DNA from: Limnoperna fortunei
Taxonomy: Eukaryota > Mollusca > Bivalvia > Mytilida > Modiolidae
Assembly: GCA_944474755.1 (NCBI GenBank)
Contig: OX104115.1
Coordinates: forward strand, 61,942,648-62,006,647
DNA length: 64,000 nt
Reading direction: 5' to 3'
This document shows, in pieces, positions 21,601 to 30,863 of this stretch. How positions within the stretch are numbered: the stretch's first letter is position 1; every line of letters starts with the position of its first letter. The notes below the pieces were generated by a model, which was not told where the DNA came from, did not search any database, and worked only from the letters and a program-made list of their open reading frames with translations. Position numbers and translations under genes: made by a program.

Positions 21601-24243
21601 ATCGTGTTTTGTTTTGAAGTTTAAATAATCCATTATTTATAGAAGGCCCAAGTTGTTGTTATTTGCATTTACTTTTTACGACGATTCTGAGATTTTATAC
21701 TAATTACTATAATTACTTACGTATTATCCTTTATCAGTGGACAAATGAATTTAACATTCCACTCGGATGCATTTACACAATTATAATCTAAAACAACATA
21801 AGTTGTATTTTGTATTTTTTCAAAGACAACTAAGTGTGTAATTTTTGTGTAATAAATAATTAGTATTGTCTATAATTTAGAAATAATGCTGAATGAAAAA
21901 AAACCTGTTCAAATCTAAAGTCTAAAGTAGAAGAGGTTTCACTTCATTTGACAATCCTGGCCCATGGGTTGCCTTGTCTGTGAGTTTAAGAAAAAAAAAG
22001 TTCAGTCCGTACCTAACCATACATACTTTTCTTGTGGTTATTCATTGATACATCTGATTTTTTTCAACTGTTCAATCAATCAATCAATCAATCAATTAGT
22101 AAACTGGGTCTTGATAGCATAGTATCGAGCTTCAATGAGATGACTAATTACCACATTTTAACTTGAAGGAGCAAGAGTTGCTTACCCTTAAAGAAACTAA
22201 ATACCGGTTTTTGTGGGGTTCGTTATTAATTTTTTTTGTGCCTTGTGTGTATTTTGTTGTTGTTGCCTCTTTTGTTTTATCATGGTATTTTCTGTCCCTG
22301 ACTTGTTGTCTATTGAATTCTCACTCCTCGGTACCTTCATTTTTAAGTGTTTTTGTTAATAGTAAAACAAATACCTGATGTAAGAACAAGTTCATTAGAA
22401 CAATCTTTTTTGTAACATGCACAGTCTTCCTCTGATGGTGTACAATAACACGAGTGTGCTGGTCTTGAGACAAAACTAAAACCCCTGGAATAGTCACAGC
22501 TACACTTAGCATCTGCTTCATTTGTTCCAGTATGGACTAATATTTGACCTTGTTCATTGCATGTGGACTTTGTATAAGCACAGTGGGTATTGCCATTAGA
22601 CGAAAATGTAAATGGCTGATACCTGGTTTCCTCACAAGGTGTCCCCTGTATATTTCCCTCTATTAACATTTTGTACCCTGCAACATATTTTTTCGTTGAA
22701 CATTAAATATTAAAGAAACTTAACAATCAAACACTAACATGAAATGACATATATGTTTGTAATTTATTTGACCCCAAAAGTGTTAATTTTTGGTAGATGC
22801 ATTATGGAAACATATCATCACAGGAAACTATAGTACAATAAGCATTTTTTTTTCGTATGTCAAAGTAACATATGCAAAATTATCGGGCCGTATATGTGCG
22901 ATTTGATGAAAATATTTTTTAAAATATTCCTCAACTTGGACCCGATAAGGAAACATTTGGCTCTATCTTTTCCTACGCAGGAGTAAATACAAGTGCATAA
23001 GTCGAGAAGGTATACGTAATTGCATTTCAAATCACTACAAGCTTGTATTTAGTATTAAATTTTCTACTATAATCATGTTGACATTACAAACGCCCTGCTC
23101 CCATTAGCACGTATAAATAGCAAAACGAAATAAAAAAAGTTAACATACAGTTCCAAAGTCCAAAAGCATGAGTTGTATTAATGTTCCTTGTTCCACGTTG
23201 CGGTAGGGCCCCGGGACACAACTGTTTAACACCACTTTCAGCAATTTTCAGCTATAGCATGGCGTCTAGTTATTATTGGGGAGGAAGCCGGAGTACTCGG
23301 AGAAAATCTCCGACCTTCGGAAGGAAAACTGGTAATCCTTGTCAATTAAGATTGGAGTCGAGTACACCCTGCCGCAGGGAGACTAGAACCCGCAATCTCA
23401 GTGTTGACAAACCACGTGACCAATAGTACATTAACTACCTTAGCCATTCGGCCACCTAGGCCCCTAAAAGATATAAAGGATCTGCTGATCAAAAACCACA
23501 AAATTTTTATATATTATAATTTTACAAAATAAAGTTAAAAATTGTTTTTAAGGTTTGTTAATTTCAAGGTTTAAACATTTTAACAGCCTACTATAGTCCT
23601 GATCAGTAAATATCTTCTTACCTATGGTTTCATATTCGGGATGAAGCCTACAAAACTCATTATAATGCCTTTTGTTAAGATCATATAGACAGAAATAGCC
23701 TTCTGTGTGGTTACATACTTCGTTTGCGCGCAAATTCCAGTGTGGTAGCAATGGACATTGAAATGCCCATGCTTGACATAACTTTAATAAATGAGAAATT
23801 ATCTACAAAACAGAATACAACAATAGTAAATTGTAGCAATAAAAAAAAACGTTACAGGTTTATACACTCACCCCATAAATTATCCCTTTATCTTAATTTG
23901 TAGACCGTCGACCATTCTAAGTGCACCGAAATCAATTCGAAACGGCAAGTATTTATCTAAGCACATCTATGCTTTACTGTTACAACATAAAAGTACTGCG
24001 TATCGTTACTAAACATTCCAGTGGTCTAGACGATATAAAATAAGTAGTGTTGTCGAATTAACAAAAATATTGGCCACAAAAAAAATCTCAGATAAAGCTT
24101 TATTGTCTGTTTCTGAAATGTTAAACTAGATGTTGTTTATCTTCTAACACCAAGCAAAACATTAAATTGAAATCTTTTGGTTTGGTAAATAGCTTAAAAG
24201 TAAGTCTTACCAAGAGAAATGGACTAACAACGTTGAAATACAT
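7156..24243 (-). CDS. membrane receptor: signal peptide, Cys-rich ectodomain, TM, STAND NTPase, 13 ankyrin repeats (7-exon model)
   Basis: Hand-built gene of seven coding exons: 24243-24211, 23802-23622, 22677-22375, 20851-20753, 18816-18640, 14974-14867, 9611-7156. Total 3357 nt, 1118 residues plus stop. All introns are GT-AG. The first is phase 0 and the other five are phase 1, and every junction stays in frame. Protein layout: signal peptide 1-24 (ends A-W-A); Cys-rich ectodomain 25-172 with 14 cysteines; stalk 173-239; membrane helix 240-262; linker 263-300; P-loop NTPase from about 301 (Walker A 334-341, Walker B 378-383); ankyrin repeats from about 690 to the end. Known: STAND NTPases with ankyrin repeats are common in bivalve genomes and resemble NLR-type sensors. 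Inferred: ligand sensing outside, ATP-controlled switching inside. Ligand and pathway are unknown. The exon 4 acceptor is the weakest point. Confidence 0.78.
10645..10770. mobile_element. short MITE-like inverted repeat in intron 6
   Basis: GTAATTCATCGATG near 10648 pairs with CACCGATGAATTAC near 10756-10769 on the other strand. The inside contains two ACACAAACAAA runs. Non-coding; lies in the last intron of the receptor gene. Confidence 0.45.
13690..14292 (+). repeat. tandem repeat with nested palindrome in intron 6
   Basis: About three copies of a unit of 160-195 bp. Each has TTATTGCAAAACGGG-TTATTGCAAAATGCG words, then an inverted pair around a short loop (AACGGGTTGACTACTCCAACCCGTTT), then an AT-rich stretch with TATATACTTATAATAGTATA. 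Palindromes are at about 13728-13755, 13930-13957 and 14092-14122. The array ends in two further TTGCAAAACGGGTT words. Non-coding. Confidence 0.85.
14867..14974 (-). CDS. receptor exon 6: juxtamembrane linker
   Basis: 108 nt between acceptor TTCGCTTTTCAG|AT and donor TTTGCAG|GTACAT; phase 1 to phase 1. Encodes residues 266-300, an acidic linker ending E-I-E-M-P-G-T-K-F-A. The last G joins AT of exon 7 to make the Asp of D-T-E-I-G-K-W. The alternative open frame of this exon, which starts with ATG at 14974, does not fit the phase of exon 7 and was not used. Confidence 0.78.
15575..15665 (+). repeat. SINE 3' core fragment in intron 5
   Basis: Carries CCGGCTTCCTCCCAATAAAA followed by CAGTCGCCATGGTACAACTGAAAAG, the same core as the full SINEs at 23.2 and 57.3 kb. 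No tRNA-like head seen here. Confidence 0.55.
16340..17770 (-). pseudogene. 5'-truncated LINE, C-terminal half of pol, inside intron 5
   Basis: Starting near 17765, the minus strand reads a reverse-transcriptase C-terminal region with DLxxQNDLSRKWLMSFNPEKN, then HKHLGVTFSSNAKWN, then FIRPLFEYAYEVWDN. It continues openly to the stop at 16568. The C-terminal knuckle is C-L-C-x10-H-x4-C. A single in-frame TAG near 17640 breaks the frame; otherwise it is open for about 1.1 kb, so the insertion is fairly young. A 3' UTR follows, with AATAAA (minus strand, about 16379-16384). It lies in the same orientation as the receptor gene, within an intron. Confidence 0.88.
18640..18816 (-). CDS. receptor exon 5: membrane-spanning exon
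   Basis: Acceptor ATCGCTTTTAAG|AC, donor CTAC|GTAAGT, phase 1 to phase 1, 177 nt. Encodes a polar, Lys-rich stalk (residues 206-239) and a 23-residue hydrophobic helix from S-V-L-T-L-L-Q-I-I-F-V-G to Y-Y-F-I-C (240-262). Basic residues follow. With the signal peptide this predicts a type I topology: N-terminus outside, NTPase and ankyrin repeats inside. Confidence 0.75.
19555..19706. mobile_element. foldback element in intron 4
   Basis: ATAGATTATTACACGTCGAA-TTCCATATCTGCC at the left pairs with GGTAGATATGGAATTCGACA-TGTAATAATCTAT at the right, with one mismatch (CACGTCG/CGACATG). Arms of about 33 bp, spacer about 80 bp. No open frame of note. Confidence 0.8.
19945..20010 (+). repeat. ACGCGY..TTCGTCT..TCGTCAGTGG repeat fragment
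   Basis: GCCAAGACGCGTACTTCGTC followed by TGATAAAGATTCGTCAGTGG matches, with changes, the block at 53630-53668 and 54140-54170. It is a small piece of a dispersed repeat. Confidence 0.6.
20753..20851 (-). CDS. receptor exon 4 (tentative): stalk
   Basis: Open segment of 99 nt ending in a strong donor TAT|GTAAGTAT, phase 1. Encodes V-G-H-F-I-F-L-W-N-R-Q then L-K-R-P-T-S-E-T-F-F-K-D-H-N-G-K-L-I-R-I-V. The acceptor chosen, CCAGACAAG|TT, matches phase 1. A stronger-looking acceptor lies 5 nt upstream (TTATTCCAG, exon from 20856) but would need phase 2 from exon 3. The exon is kept because frame and phase fit both neighbours. If skipped, exon 3 still joins exon 5 in frame, both being phase 1. Confidence 0.5.
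21179..21270. repeat. inverted repeat with 30+ bp arms in intron 3
   Basis: CCATCGAGGGATAACAAAAT at the left and ATTTTGTTATCCCTCGATGG at the right pair. The pairing continues through TTTCCGTTTGCACAT against ATGTGCACAACGGAAAT with one bulge. Spacer is about 25 nt. A typical small foldback element or hairpin. Confidence 0.85.
22074..22098 (+). repeat. short (ATCA)n tract
   Basis: About six copies of ATCA in intron 3. It is the same word as the long array at 5887-6001, and such tracts commonly mark SINE tails in bivalves. The flanking 22150-22370 is a T-rich non-coding repeat-like stretch with no exon. Confidence 0.8.
22375..22677 (-). CDS. receptor exon 3: Cys-rich ectodomain core
   Basis: Acceptor ATATGTTGCAG|GG, donor TCAG|GTATTT; 303 nt, phase 1 to phase 1. 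Encodes residues 72-173. Ten cysteines, ending in a dense cluster: K-C-S-C-D-Y-S-R-G-F, H-S-C-Y-C-T-P-S-E-E-D-C, A-C-Y-K-K-D-C. With exon 2 this gives 14 extracellular cysteines, an even number suited to seven disulfides. The C-x-C and CYC..EEDCxC pattern looks like a recurrent mollusc ectodomain, but I cannot assign it to TNFR, EGF or another named fold from sequence alone. Confidence 0.85.
23205..23466 (-). mobile_element. tRNA-derived SINE in intron 2
   Basis: On the minus strand the head reads GGCCTAGGTGGCCGAATGGC-TAAGGTAG (box A-like), and later GATTGCGGGTTCTAGTCTCC (box B-like). The conserved 3' core follows: CCGGCTTCCTCCCC, then AACTAGACGCCATGCTATAG, then GCTGAAAGTGG. It aligns over its whole length with the SINE at 57311-57566. 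I saw no clear target-site duplication here. Confidence 0.85.
23622..23802 (-). CDS. receptor exon 2: end of signal peptide and first part of Cys-rich ectodomain
   Basis: Acceptor with a strong pyrimidine tract (TGTATTCTGTTTTGTAG) at its start, donor ATAG|GTAAGA at its end; enters phase 0, leaves phase 1. Encodes residues 12-71 and the first base of 72. The leader ends in A-W-A, a fitting signal peptidase site, and the mature chain starts F-Q-C-P-L-L-P-H-W. Four cysteines follow, in contexts FQC, EVC, YFC and EFC. The genomic codon just before the exon is an in-frame TAG, so splicing is required. The style resembles mollusc-specific Cys-rich receptors I know; I cannot name a domain family. 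Confidence 0.8.
24211..24243 (-). CDS. receptor exon 1: start codon and first half of signal peptide
   Basis: ATG at 24243-24241 followed by ten codons (Y F N V V S P F L L), then donor TTG|GTAAGA, phase 0. Joined to exon 2 it makes a 24-residue hydrophobic leader. The same ATG lies 7 nt after a good acceptor on the minus strand (TTGTTTTTTAG at about 24251-24261), so a further 5' UTR exon upstream is likely; this exon may span 24250-24211. I chose this start because it is the nearest ATG that yields a complete signal peptide with a matching donor. Confidence 0.7.
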
Positions 24244-24483
24244 CTATAATCTAAAAAACAAGTTAAAACGTTATGTACTTAACATACAAGGCGTTTAATA
24301 AAACCAATGCAAATCTTTGGTTAAAACCACTGCTTTTTCAATCAATAGTAACCGCATTAAAATGACAGAATTTATATTTTTTCTACCTCTGCTTTTATTA
24401 TTGTCAAATGCTTGATTTTTATTTGATATGCACAAATTGCAAAGTTATTATATTTAATATACCTTCATTAACCGTTAATGATA

Positions 24484-24590
24484 TACAAGTCTAGAAGATT
24501 ATGCAACGATACAAACGACGGTGTTTTGTCATTATAGACACAGACTGAGCAACGAATGGCCTTAGTCAAGGAGTGTCAATATAAATAAAT
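24484..24590 (+). repeat. dispersed repeat (GATACAAACGACGGTG family), copy 1
   Basis: The block ATGCAACGATACAAACGACG-GTGTTTTGTC and the later CGAATGGCCTTAGTCAA are nearly the same as at 53358-53460 and 53868-53970. It lies just upstream of the receptor's first coding exon. Confidence 0.8.
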
Positions 24591-24607
24591 ATATATGTAT
24601 TAAAAAG

Positions 24608-24750
24608 CAGATTTAGCCGAGGGGTTTAAACAGCTGGATAACATGCAGGCGAATGGATTCCACAGGGTCACAACGATGTGAGTTGGAATCCCTCTGAGGT
24701 GAAGCACAAAATGTGACAGTGTTAATATCTAATTCTAACAGTGTATGGCC
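24608..24750 (+). mobile_element. tRNA-like SINE, copy 1
   Basis: TTAGCCGAGGGGTTTAAACA (box A-like), ATGCAGGCGAATGGATTCCA, then GATGTGAGTTGGAATCCC (box B-like) and a tail ATCTAATTCTAACA. A second, diverged copy follows at 24855. Not a tRNA gene: no acceptor stem pairing is evident. Confidence 0.6.
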
Positions 24751-24854
24751 TAATTTGTAGACGTATATATAAATACTTGATATTAACGATAGAACACATC
24801 TTCAATGTCTATGTTTATGTTCACCTCGATTAATGAAGCGATATTTTTATATAC

Positions 24855-24985
24855 AGCAAATTTGGCAGAGGGACATAATGCAGGCGATTGGATGCCAGAG
24901 TCACAACGGTGTGAGTGCGAATCCTGCTAAGGGTAAGCACAAAGTTTTACTGTATTAAACATCTAATTCTAACATGGTTGGTCTT
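24855..24985 (+). mobile_element. tRNA-like SINE, copy 2
   Basis: AAATTTGGCAGAGGGACATA, ATGCAGGCGATTGGATGCCA, CGGTGTGAGTGCGAATCCTG and ATCTAATTCTAACATGG align in order with copy 1 at 24608-24750, about 250 bp upstream of it. Box B (GAGTGCGAATCC) is better kept here. Confidence 0.6.
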
Positions 24986-24989
24986 ATAC

Positions 24990-27950
24990 ATATAAAAAGG
25001 TCTACAGGAAGATACCAACGAGTACACTTATTATCGGGTCATTTGTATCTTTGCATAATTTTCTATGCATGTATATGTATAAATATATTTCATGGAATTA
25101 AACCAGTGTCCTTAGTGTCAACATTTTGTGTAAATTGGAAATAAAATAATAAAAATACTTAATTATTTAGTTTGAAAACCTTAGAGGTTTCCATGACCTT
25201 CATACAAATGGTTCGACTGGAATTCACACTGAGGGATGGTTTTGTGAACACAGAGGTAAATATTATCTGTTCTCCAAGTTATTTTGATGCGTAATTGATC
25301 TGCAATAAAATATTTGATTGATTGTTTGTCCAGGCCGAAAACAAGTTTACAAACAATAAATCAGGTTGGAAAGGGGATAAACCAACGAAAAATCAAATTT
25401 CAACTGCTTCTGAAAAGGTATGGGGTATTTTGTAGGGACATAAATTTTTCGATCATTGTACAATTAACCTACTCAAATCCACACAAAGATTCTGTATTGG
25501 GTAAGGCGTGTGACTCTTGAAAAGTTCACTATTATGATACGCGGTCCAGCTTTCCTTATTAAAACCTTACAAACCACGAACAAGAGGACATATCATATCT
25601 TCAACCTATGGACCCACTGGTCTGATTTGTGAGTCGAACACTAGGAAATGTCTTAATCCTAGCTCGAAATTTGATATTTATATACCTTATGGCTGTGTAT
25701 ATATAGAATGTATATGTAAACCTGTATTATTGACTCCAGAGAATTGGTGAAACCAGTAAGAACAGCATAAATTAAGAAGGGCTTTAACATGCGTTTATTG
25801 TCCTTTAAAATAATTAAGGTCTTGCATGATAAAATTATTAGGTTTCTTATTTATCAACGATTGTTTACCGGCATATCATTACTGGGTTATATTCGAACAA
25901 TTTTTGTTGGACTCGTACATTAATTGTCAAAGTTTTTCAGTTGTCCTGTTAAAGATTAGGGTTTTCGCCAGCTACTCCAGTTCATGCTCCCAGTTAAACC
26001 TGGACATAGCTAAATCTAAATTGCTGAAAGCGGGCAAAAATACTACAGAAAATTTTGAAGCGTCGCTTTTATATCACAGCGTAACTTAAATACCGCTTGT
26101 TATCTGCATATAATCCGCTGTTGTAAAAAGCAGTATTTAAGCGACATGCATAATTACCGCTTAATTTTAACCTACATAATTAGCAATACTTTAACCCCAC
26201 TTTCATCCAACTTAAACTATACTGATTTCCTAAGTAGAAAAAAAAGAGACTAGAGGTAAATGATTAGACCTGCTAAACTCCTACAGATAAATATTAATCA
26301 TTCTCAAATTTGTTAGAAGCATACTTAATCACTGCTGATTTATCTTGGTAATTGAATTGATCTCTTTTTACAGGAAATACTTTTTTCCTACTGATTTTAC
26401 TCTGCTCTATTAAATATAAATTTAACTCCGCTTAAAAACAACTGAAAAAAATTCATAAAATATTAATGTTATTTCTTGTCTGTTTTGCAATTATTTAGAA
26501 TATCAAAACAAAAAATATTTACTTATATTTTTAGTAATTCACCCAATTGGTTTTTAGCTTCACATATTAACAATTTACTATTGTAAAGTAGAAATTTTTC
26601 ACAAATGTCTAAGTATACAGTTTGAGTATTTTCTATCTTAGAAAATGTTTTGAATTATTTATTAATACTTCAAATGAAGATTAAAGTTTTTAAACCAAAT
26701 AGAGAACAAGGACACTGATGGTACACATGACAAATCTAGTAAGACCATGGCCTATTAACACCATTATTCCCAAAATATAAATAAAAAGACCCTAAGTTTT
26801 TTTTTCTATGCTGTATGTTCTGCCAATTTATGGTACAATTGCGATGATAAATATTATAGCTTAAATATCTTTTGTCATGCAATATTAAAAATAAAAGCAG
26901 AAATCATAAAAACACATACACAATATAAAATATTCTTGATACATTATACTACAAACTTGTTTAATAAAAAGAAAACTGTTTATTAAGAAAAAGTATAATT
27001 AAAGGGGAAACAACTCCAAAGTAGAGTCAACTTTTGTCCATATTCAAAATATACCTTGATGAAAGCTTTATTTCTATAAATTTAATGTAACCATTTTTTG
27101 TAATTATTAACAAGCTATAAAAACAGTTGAGAACTATCTTCATATGAACAATAGGATAAATGAAACTATTTACTTACAACAGCATGTTTTAGTTTATATA
27201 GAAGTGCTATATAACTAATACCACCATTTTCCTTTACAACCTTTAAAAGGCAACATTTATGACCATTGCATAAAATGGTTTAGCTTTTTCTATTTTTACT
27301 ACTTCATAATTACATGTAACACAATGAACATGATGATTATGAAGAACGAACTATGAATATGATGATTATGAAGAACGAGCTATAAAATATATGTTATAAG
27401 ATTAAACTTTACTGATAAGATTCTCTAGAATATTTAATTTGCCAGTGGTCAGCAAGGCTTTGCCTATTAAAATTATTAAATGTTCATTTTTTTAATACTT
27501 TTTGGCAAATTGCTTTTCACAGAAAGAAGAAACTCTGATTTACAGTACATATATTTCTTCAGTGCACTCGGTTGTTGTGTGCTGCTGAATGTTGACAGCA
27601 AGCAGAATATGGTGCTGAATGTTATTTGTTCCCTTCAAATCATCATAAAAACTAAAATCACTACAAAACCAGACTTTTCAGAATGTACTTTGTAAATTTT
27701 ATTGTCAAAACATCTTAATGTTATTATTCTTATTTTTCTTTCCTTCTTGTCTTTGATTTACAACTTTTCTTGTAAAGTACGAAAAATAATATTACAGAAA
27801 AAACTGCAAAGAAAGAACATTTATAGCTATTATATAAAATATAAAATTTTCAAATACCATTTAAAATATATTGTTTTTTTGAATTGTGTGGCCATTCATT
27901 TTTAGCTTGAATTCCCATGACCTAATAATAATTTGTGTCATATTTAATTG
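24990..27950. other. no gene seen
   Basis: AT-rich DNA. Open frames are short and without splice signals or recognisable motifs. A short direct duplication of ATGATGATTATGAAGAACGA occurs near 27330-27375. The rest looks like ordinary or old-repeat DNA. Confidence 0.6.
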
Positions 27951-27954
27951 AAAC

Positions 27955-28610
27955 TAGAGTAAAAAACCTGTGAACAATGCTCACCATTGATACCCCCCGC
28001 TTCTCAATTACTTTGAAAATTCAGGTGTTCTTAATTATGAACTTGAAACTTTATCTAGTTAAACGTGAAGGCAGAGTTGCAGATAAAACATGTAACCCTC
28101 CCCCATCCCCCAAAGAATAGCATCCCCTATGTCAATGACAAAGTCCATGCTTTTCTATGGGAAATGTCCAATAATATTCTGATCAAAATGTTTAATATCC
28201 GGGCACAATGGCAATATGTGACCAAGAGTCTTTGTAAGTTTCAACAAATTCCATTCAGTGGTGTTGGAGGAGTTGCACATAAGAGATGTGTATCCCCTTA
28301 TGTCAATGACAGTCCATGTTTTTCTATGGGAAACCCCAAATATCATTCCGATCAAAATCAACAATTCCTTTCAGTGGTGTAGGAGGAGTTGCACATAAGG
28401 GATGGGTATACCTTATGTCCATGACAAATTCCATGTTTTTCTATGGGAAACCCCAAATATCATTCCAATCGAAATGTTTAATATCTAGTGCACAATGGCA
28501 ATATGTGACAACATTCTGTGTAAGTTTCATCAAATTCCATACAGTGGTGCAGTTGGAGTTGCACATAAGAGATAGGGACCCTTAGTTCAATGACAAAGTC
28601 CAATATCAAA
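27955..28610 (+). repeat. internally repeated element (CATGTTTTTCTATGGGAAAC family)
   Basis: Three to four imperfect tandem units of about 120-230 bp. Each has GGAGTTGCACATAAGRGATG, then TATGTCAATGACAAAGTCCA, then TTTTTCTATGGGAAACCCCA, and ATATCATTCCGATCAAAATG. Short open frames over these units are by-products of the repetition. Confidence 0.8.
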
Positions 28611-28999
28611 TATACAATTTCCATTTAAAATGTATAACACGAAATAATTCTTGTGGCTAATGTAATATGAATGTGAATATTTCGGTACTTCTACTCAATG
28701 TGGCCTAGTATAGGTCACTAAGGTCAATAGTAAACATGTGTAAAAAGCTATTGCATCTGCATTTGATATTTATCACAGATGAAAAATCTTTACACTGGGA
28801 ACATATACGTAGACCAATGTTGAAATTGAAAATGGTGAATTGTAATCGCTCACTGCAAAGGATTTCCCCTTTGTTCTGGTATCCGCTGTGATAGAAGACT
28901 GGTTCCCTGTGCAGATACCGCGGCTGCGCACTTGGAGGAGACTTCCGGTTCTTGACCCTTGCGATTGAGATAGGAGACATTGACACTGATATTGATTGT

Positions 29000-30700
29000 G
29001 TTGATTAGAGATCAGTAGATAATAAAAGGTAATTGTTGTGTATTAATAACCATTATTTGCAAGCACTTGAAACATTTTGGCACGCATAGTCACAGATTTG
29101 GCCCAAAACTCATGAAAGTGTTACATTAAGGGAAACTATAAAAAATATTTGTTTTTTATATGTCTGGTTGTCATGGAAACCAAATAAAAAAAGTCCAACA
29201 TTGACCTATGAAAAGAACAAATTACAAGATGAATTTTGAAATAATGCAGGCATTTTCAACAAAACTATTTTTTTAAATATTTAGAACTGATATTTGTGTT
29301 CATAAATCCGTAAAAACATTATGGGGATCAAGCCTTTATGTAAGGAAAAAAACCTGTGAAATATTGTATTGTTTTGTTTTACAAAAGTACGGGAAATTTT
29401 TTACCTCCCTTGTGTAAAAGAGAACTCTTTAGTGTGAAGGTACAACAGTATAATAACATGGAAGAAGGCTGTTTGCTGCAAACTCATTTTTCAACTTTGA
29501 TTATGGCACTAACTGCAACTCAAAATTTTCCAGTATCATTGAAATTCCAGTAGGGTTGAATTTTGTCATGGATTTTCATAAAACTTTCACACAATCTTTG
29601 TGATATTATGTAGATGGTCGTCTCCTATTTTTAAATTTGCTGGTTTCGGGTTTGCGGGGATATTTATTTGTGAACTGTGCCATGTACCGGTACAATACAA
29701 ATCATCATATCAGAATGGTACATGTAATTACACATTCAACGATTAATTTATAAAATATCATTTTAAGCACTTTTTGACTAGTTTTTATCAGATTGAGAAA
29801 AATTAACTCAGAGACCCTTATTTTTCTTCCCATCATTAAAATGTATACCAATTGCTTGACATTATATAAAAAAATTAGAATATTTCATTGGACAGAACTT
29901 TTGTAAACTTTTATTCCTCGAAAATATGCTCTGAAAGCCCAATTTTTTATTTTGAATAATGATAACTTGTAAAAAACACTGACTAATTGGGTACTTCAAA
30001 GAAAATTCATTTTTGAAATTATTTTCAGTGAAAGTGTCCTGCATCCCCTTAGGACCTTGTTTGAACAAGATTATAAAAAATCTGTCTGGTAGGACTACAC
30101 AAGCAATCCACTTTTATGATACCCATTGATGTGCAAACTTGTTTACAAATTTTATTTTTGTTGACCACTTGTACATATGATATTACTAGAATTTCAGCTA
30201 TCCAGTCATCAATGTATTTTTTACTATTCAATATCATAAAAATAACCCCAAGTCTGTTGCCATAGCAACCAAATAAACCAATCATGTTTTATCCAAGAAA
30301 AACTATTGTAACATTAGAATTACTTGTTACATTAAAATTTTAACCTGTAATATAATTATTGGAGATTTTTTCAGTGAAAAGTGTTTTCAAAGACAAAACT
30401 CCATTAAAAATTGATCATTTGCAATACCATAGCAACCATGAAATCAATTGTAAACAATGTATTTGTTATTTATTTTATGCCTTTTAAAGGTTAAAGTCTA
30501 AAGAAAAACATTTTTTGTTACCATGGAAACCCTTAGCAACCAATGTCCCCATAGTTTTTTTTTCTTTCAAAGATTTTTACTACCTAGTAGTTATTAGCTT
30601 TGTTTGAATCTTATTTCTACCTACCCGTATAAATTTGCTATAAGCTTTCAAAAAGTCCTAAAAACGGGTGGTAGTTTTTTTTACTTTTTTCCCAATTTTT
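29000..30700. other. non-coding repeat-like DNA with X-box-like palindromes
   Basis: No credible exon. Contains imperfect palindromes of the GTTGCCATGGCAAC type at 29167-29180, 30256-30269 and 30517-30530 and a partial one near 30425. The same type recurs at 55489 and 55719 in a second non-coding stretch of similar style. Confidence 0.5.
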
Positions 30701-30841
30701 GGAAGTGACCTGGCCTCGGGGTTTTCACCATTTGTTTTCGATCTCTAGATGATCCTTGTTAAAGTTAAATAAATTGAGAACATTTCCAAGTTTTTGTATC
30801 TTGCGAGAAATAGAAAATCAATTAAAGCGAGATCACGTGTT

Positions 30842-30863
30842 CCTACCCAGACCAAAATGTAGC
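30842..30863 (+). repeat. left 22-bp terminal inverted repeat
   Basis: Exact reverse complement of 42880-42901. Flanked outside by GATCACGTGTT and followed inside by TTAGC-rich sequence. Confidence 0.9.

Noticed and set aside
23205..23466. tRNA gene on the minus strand
   Set aside because: Box A/B-like text exists but is followed by the SINE core, has no proper acceptor stem, and recurs as the 57.3-kb SINE.
28705..28986. 93-codon minus-strand frame as a host exon
   Set aside because: No matching splice sites, domain or homologous text recognised; probably chance in a locally less AT-rich spot.
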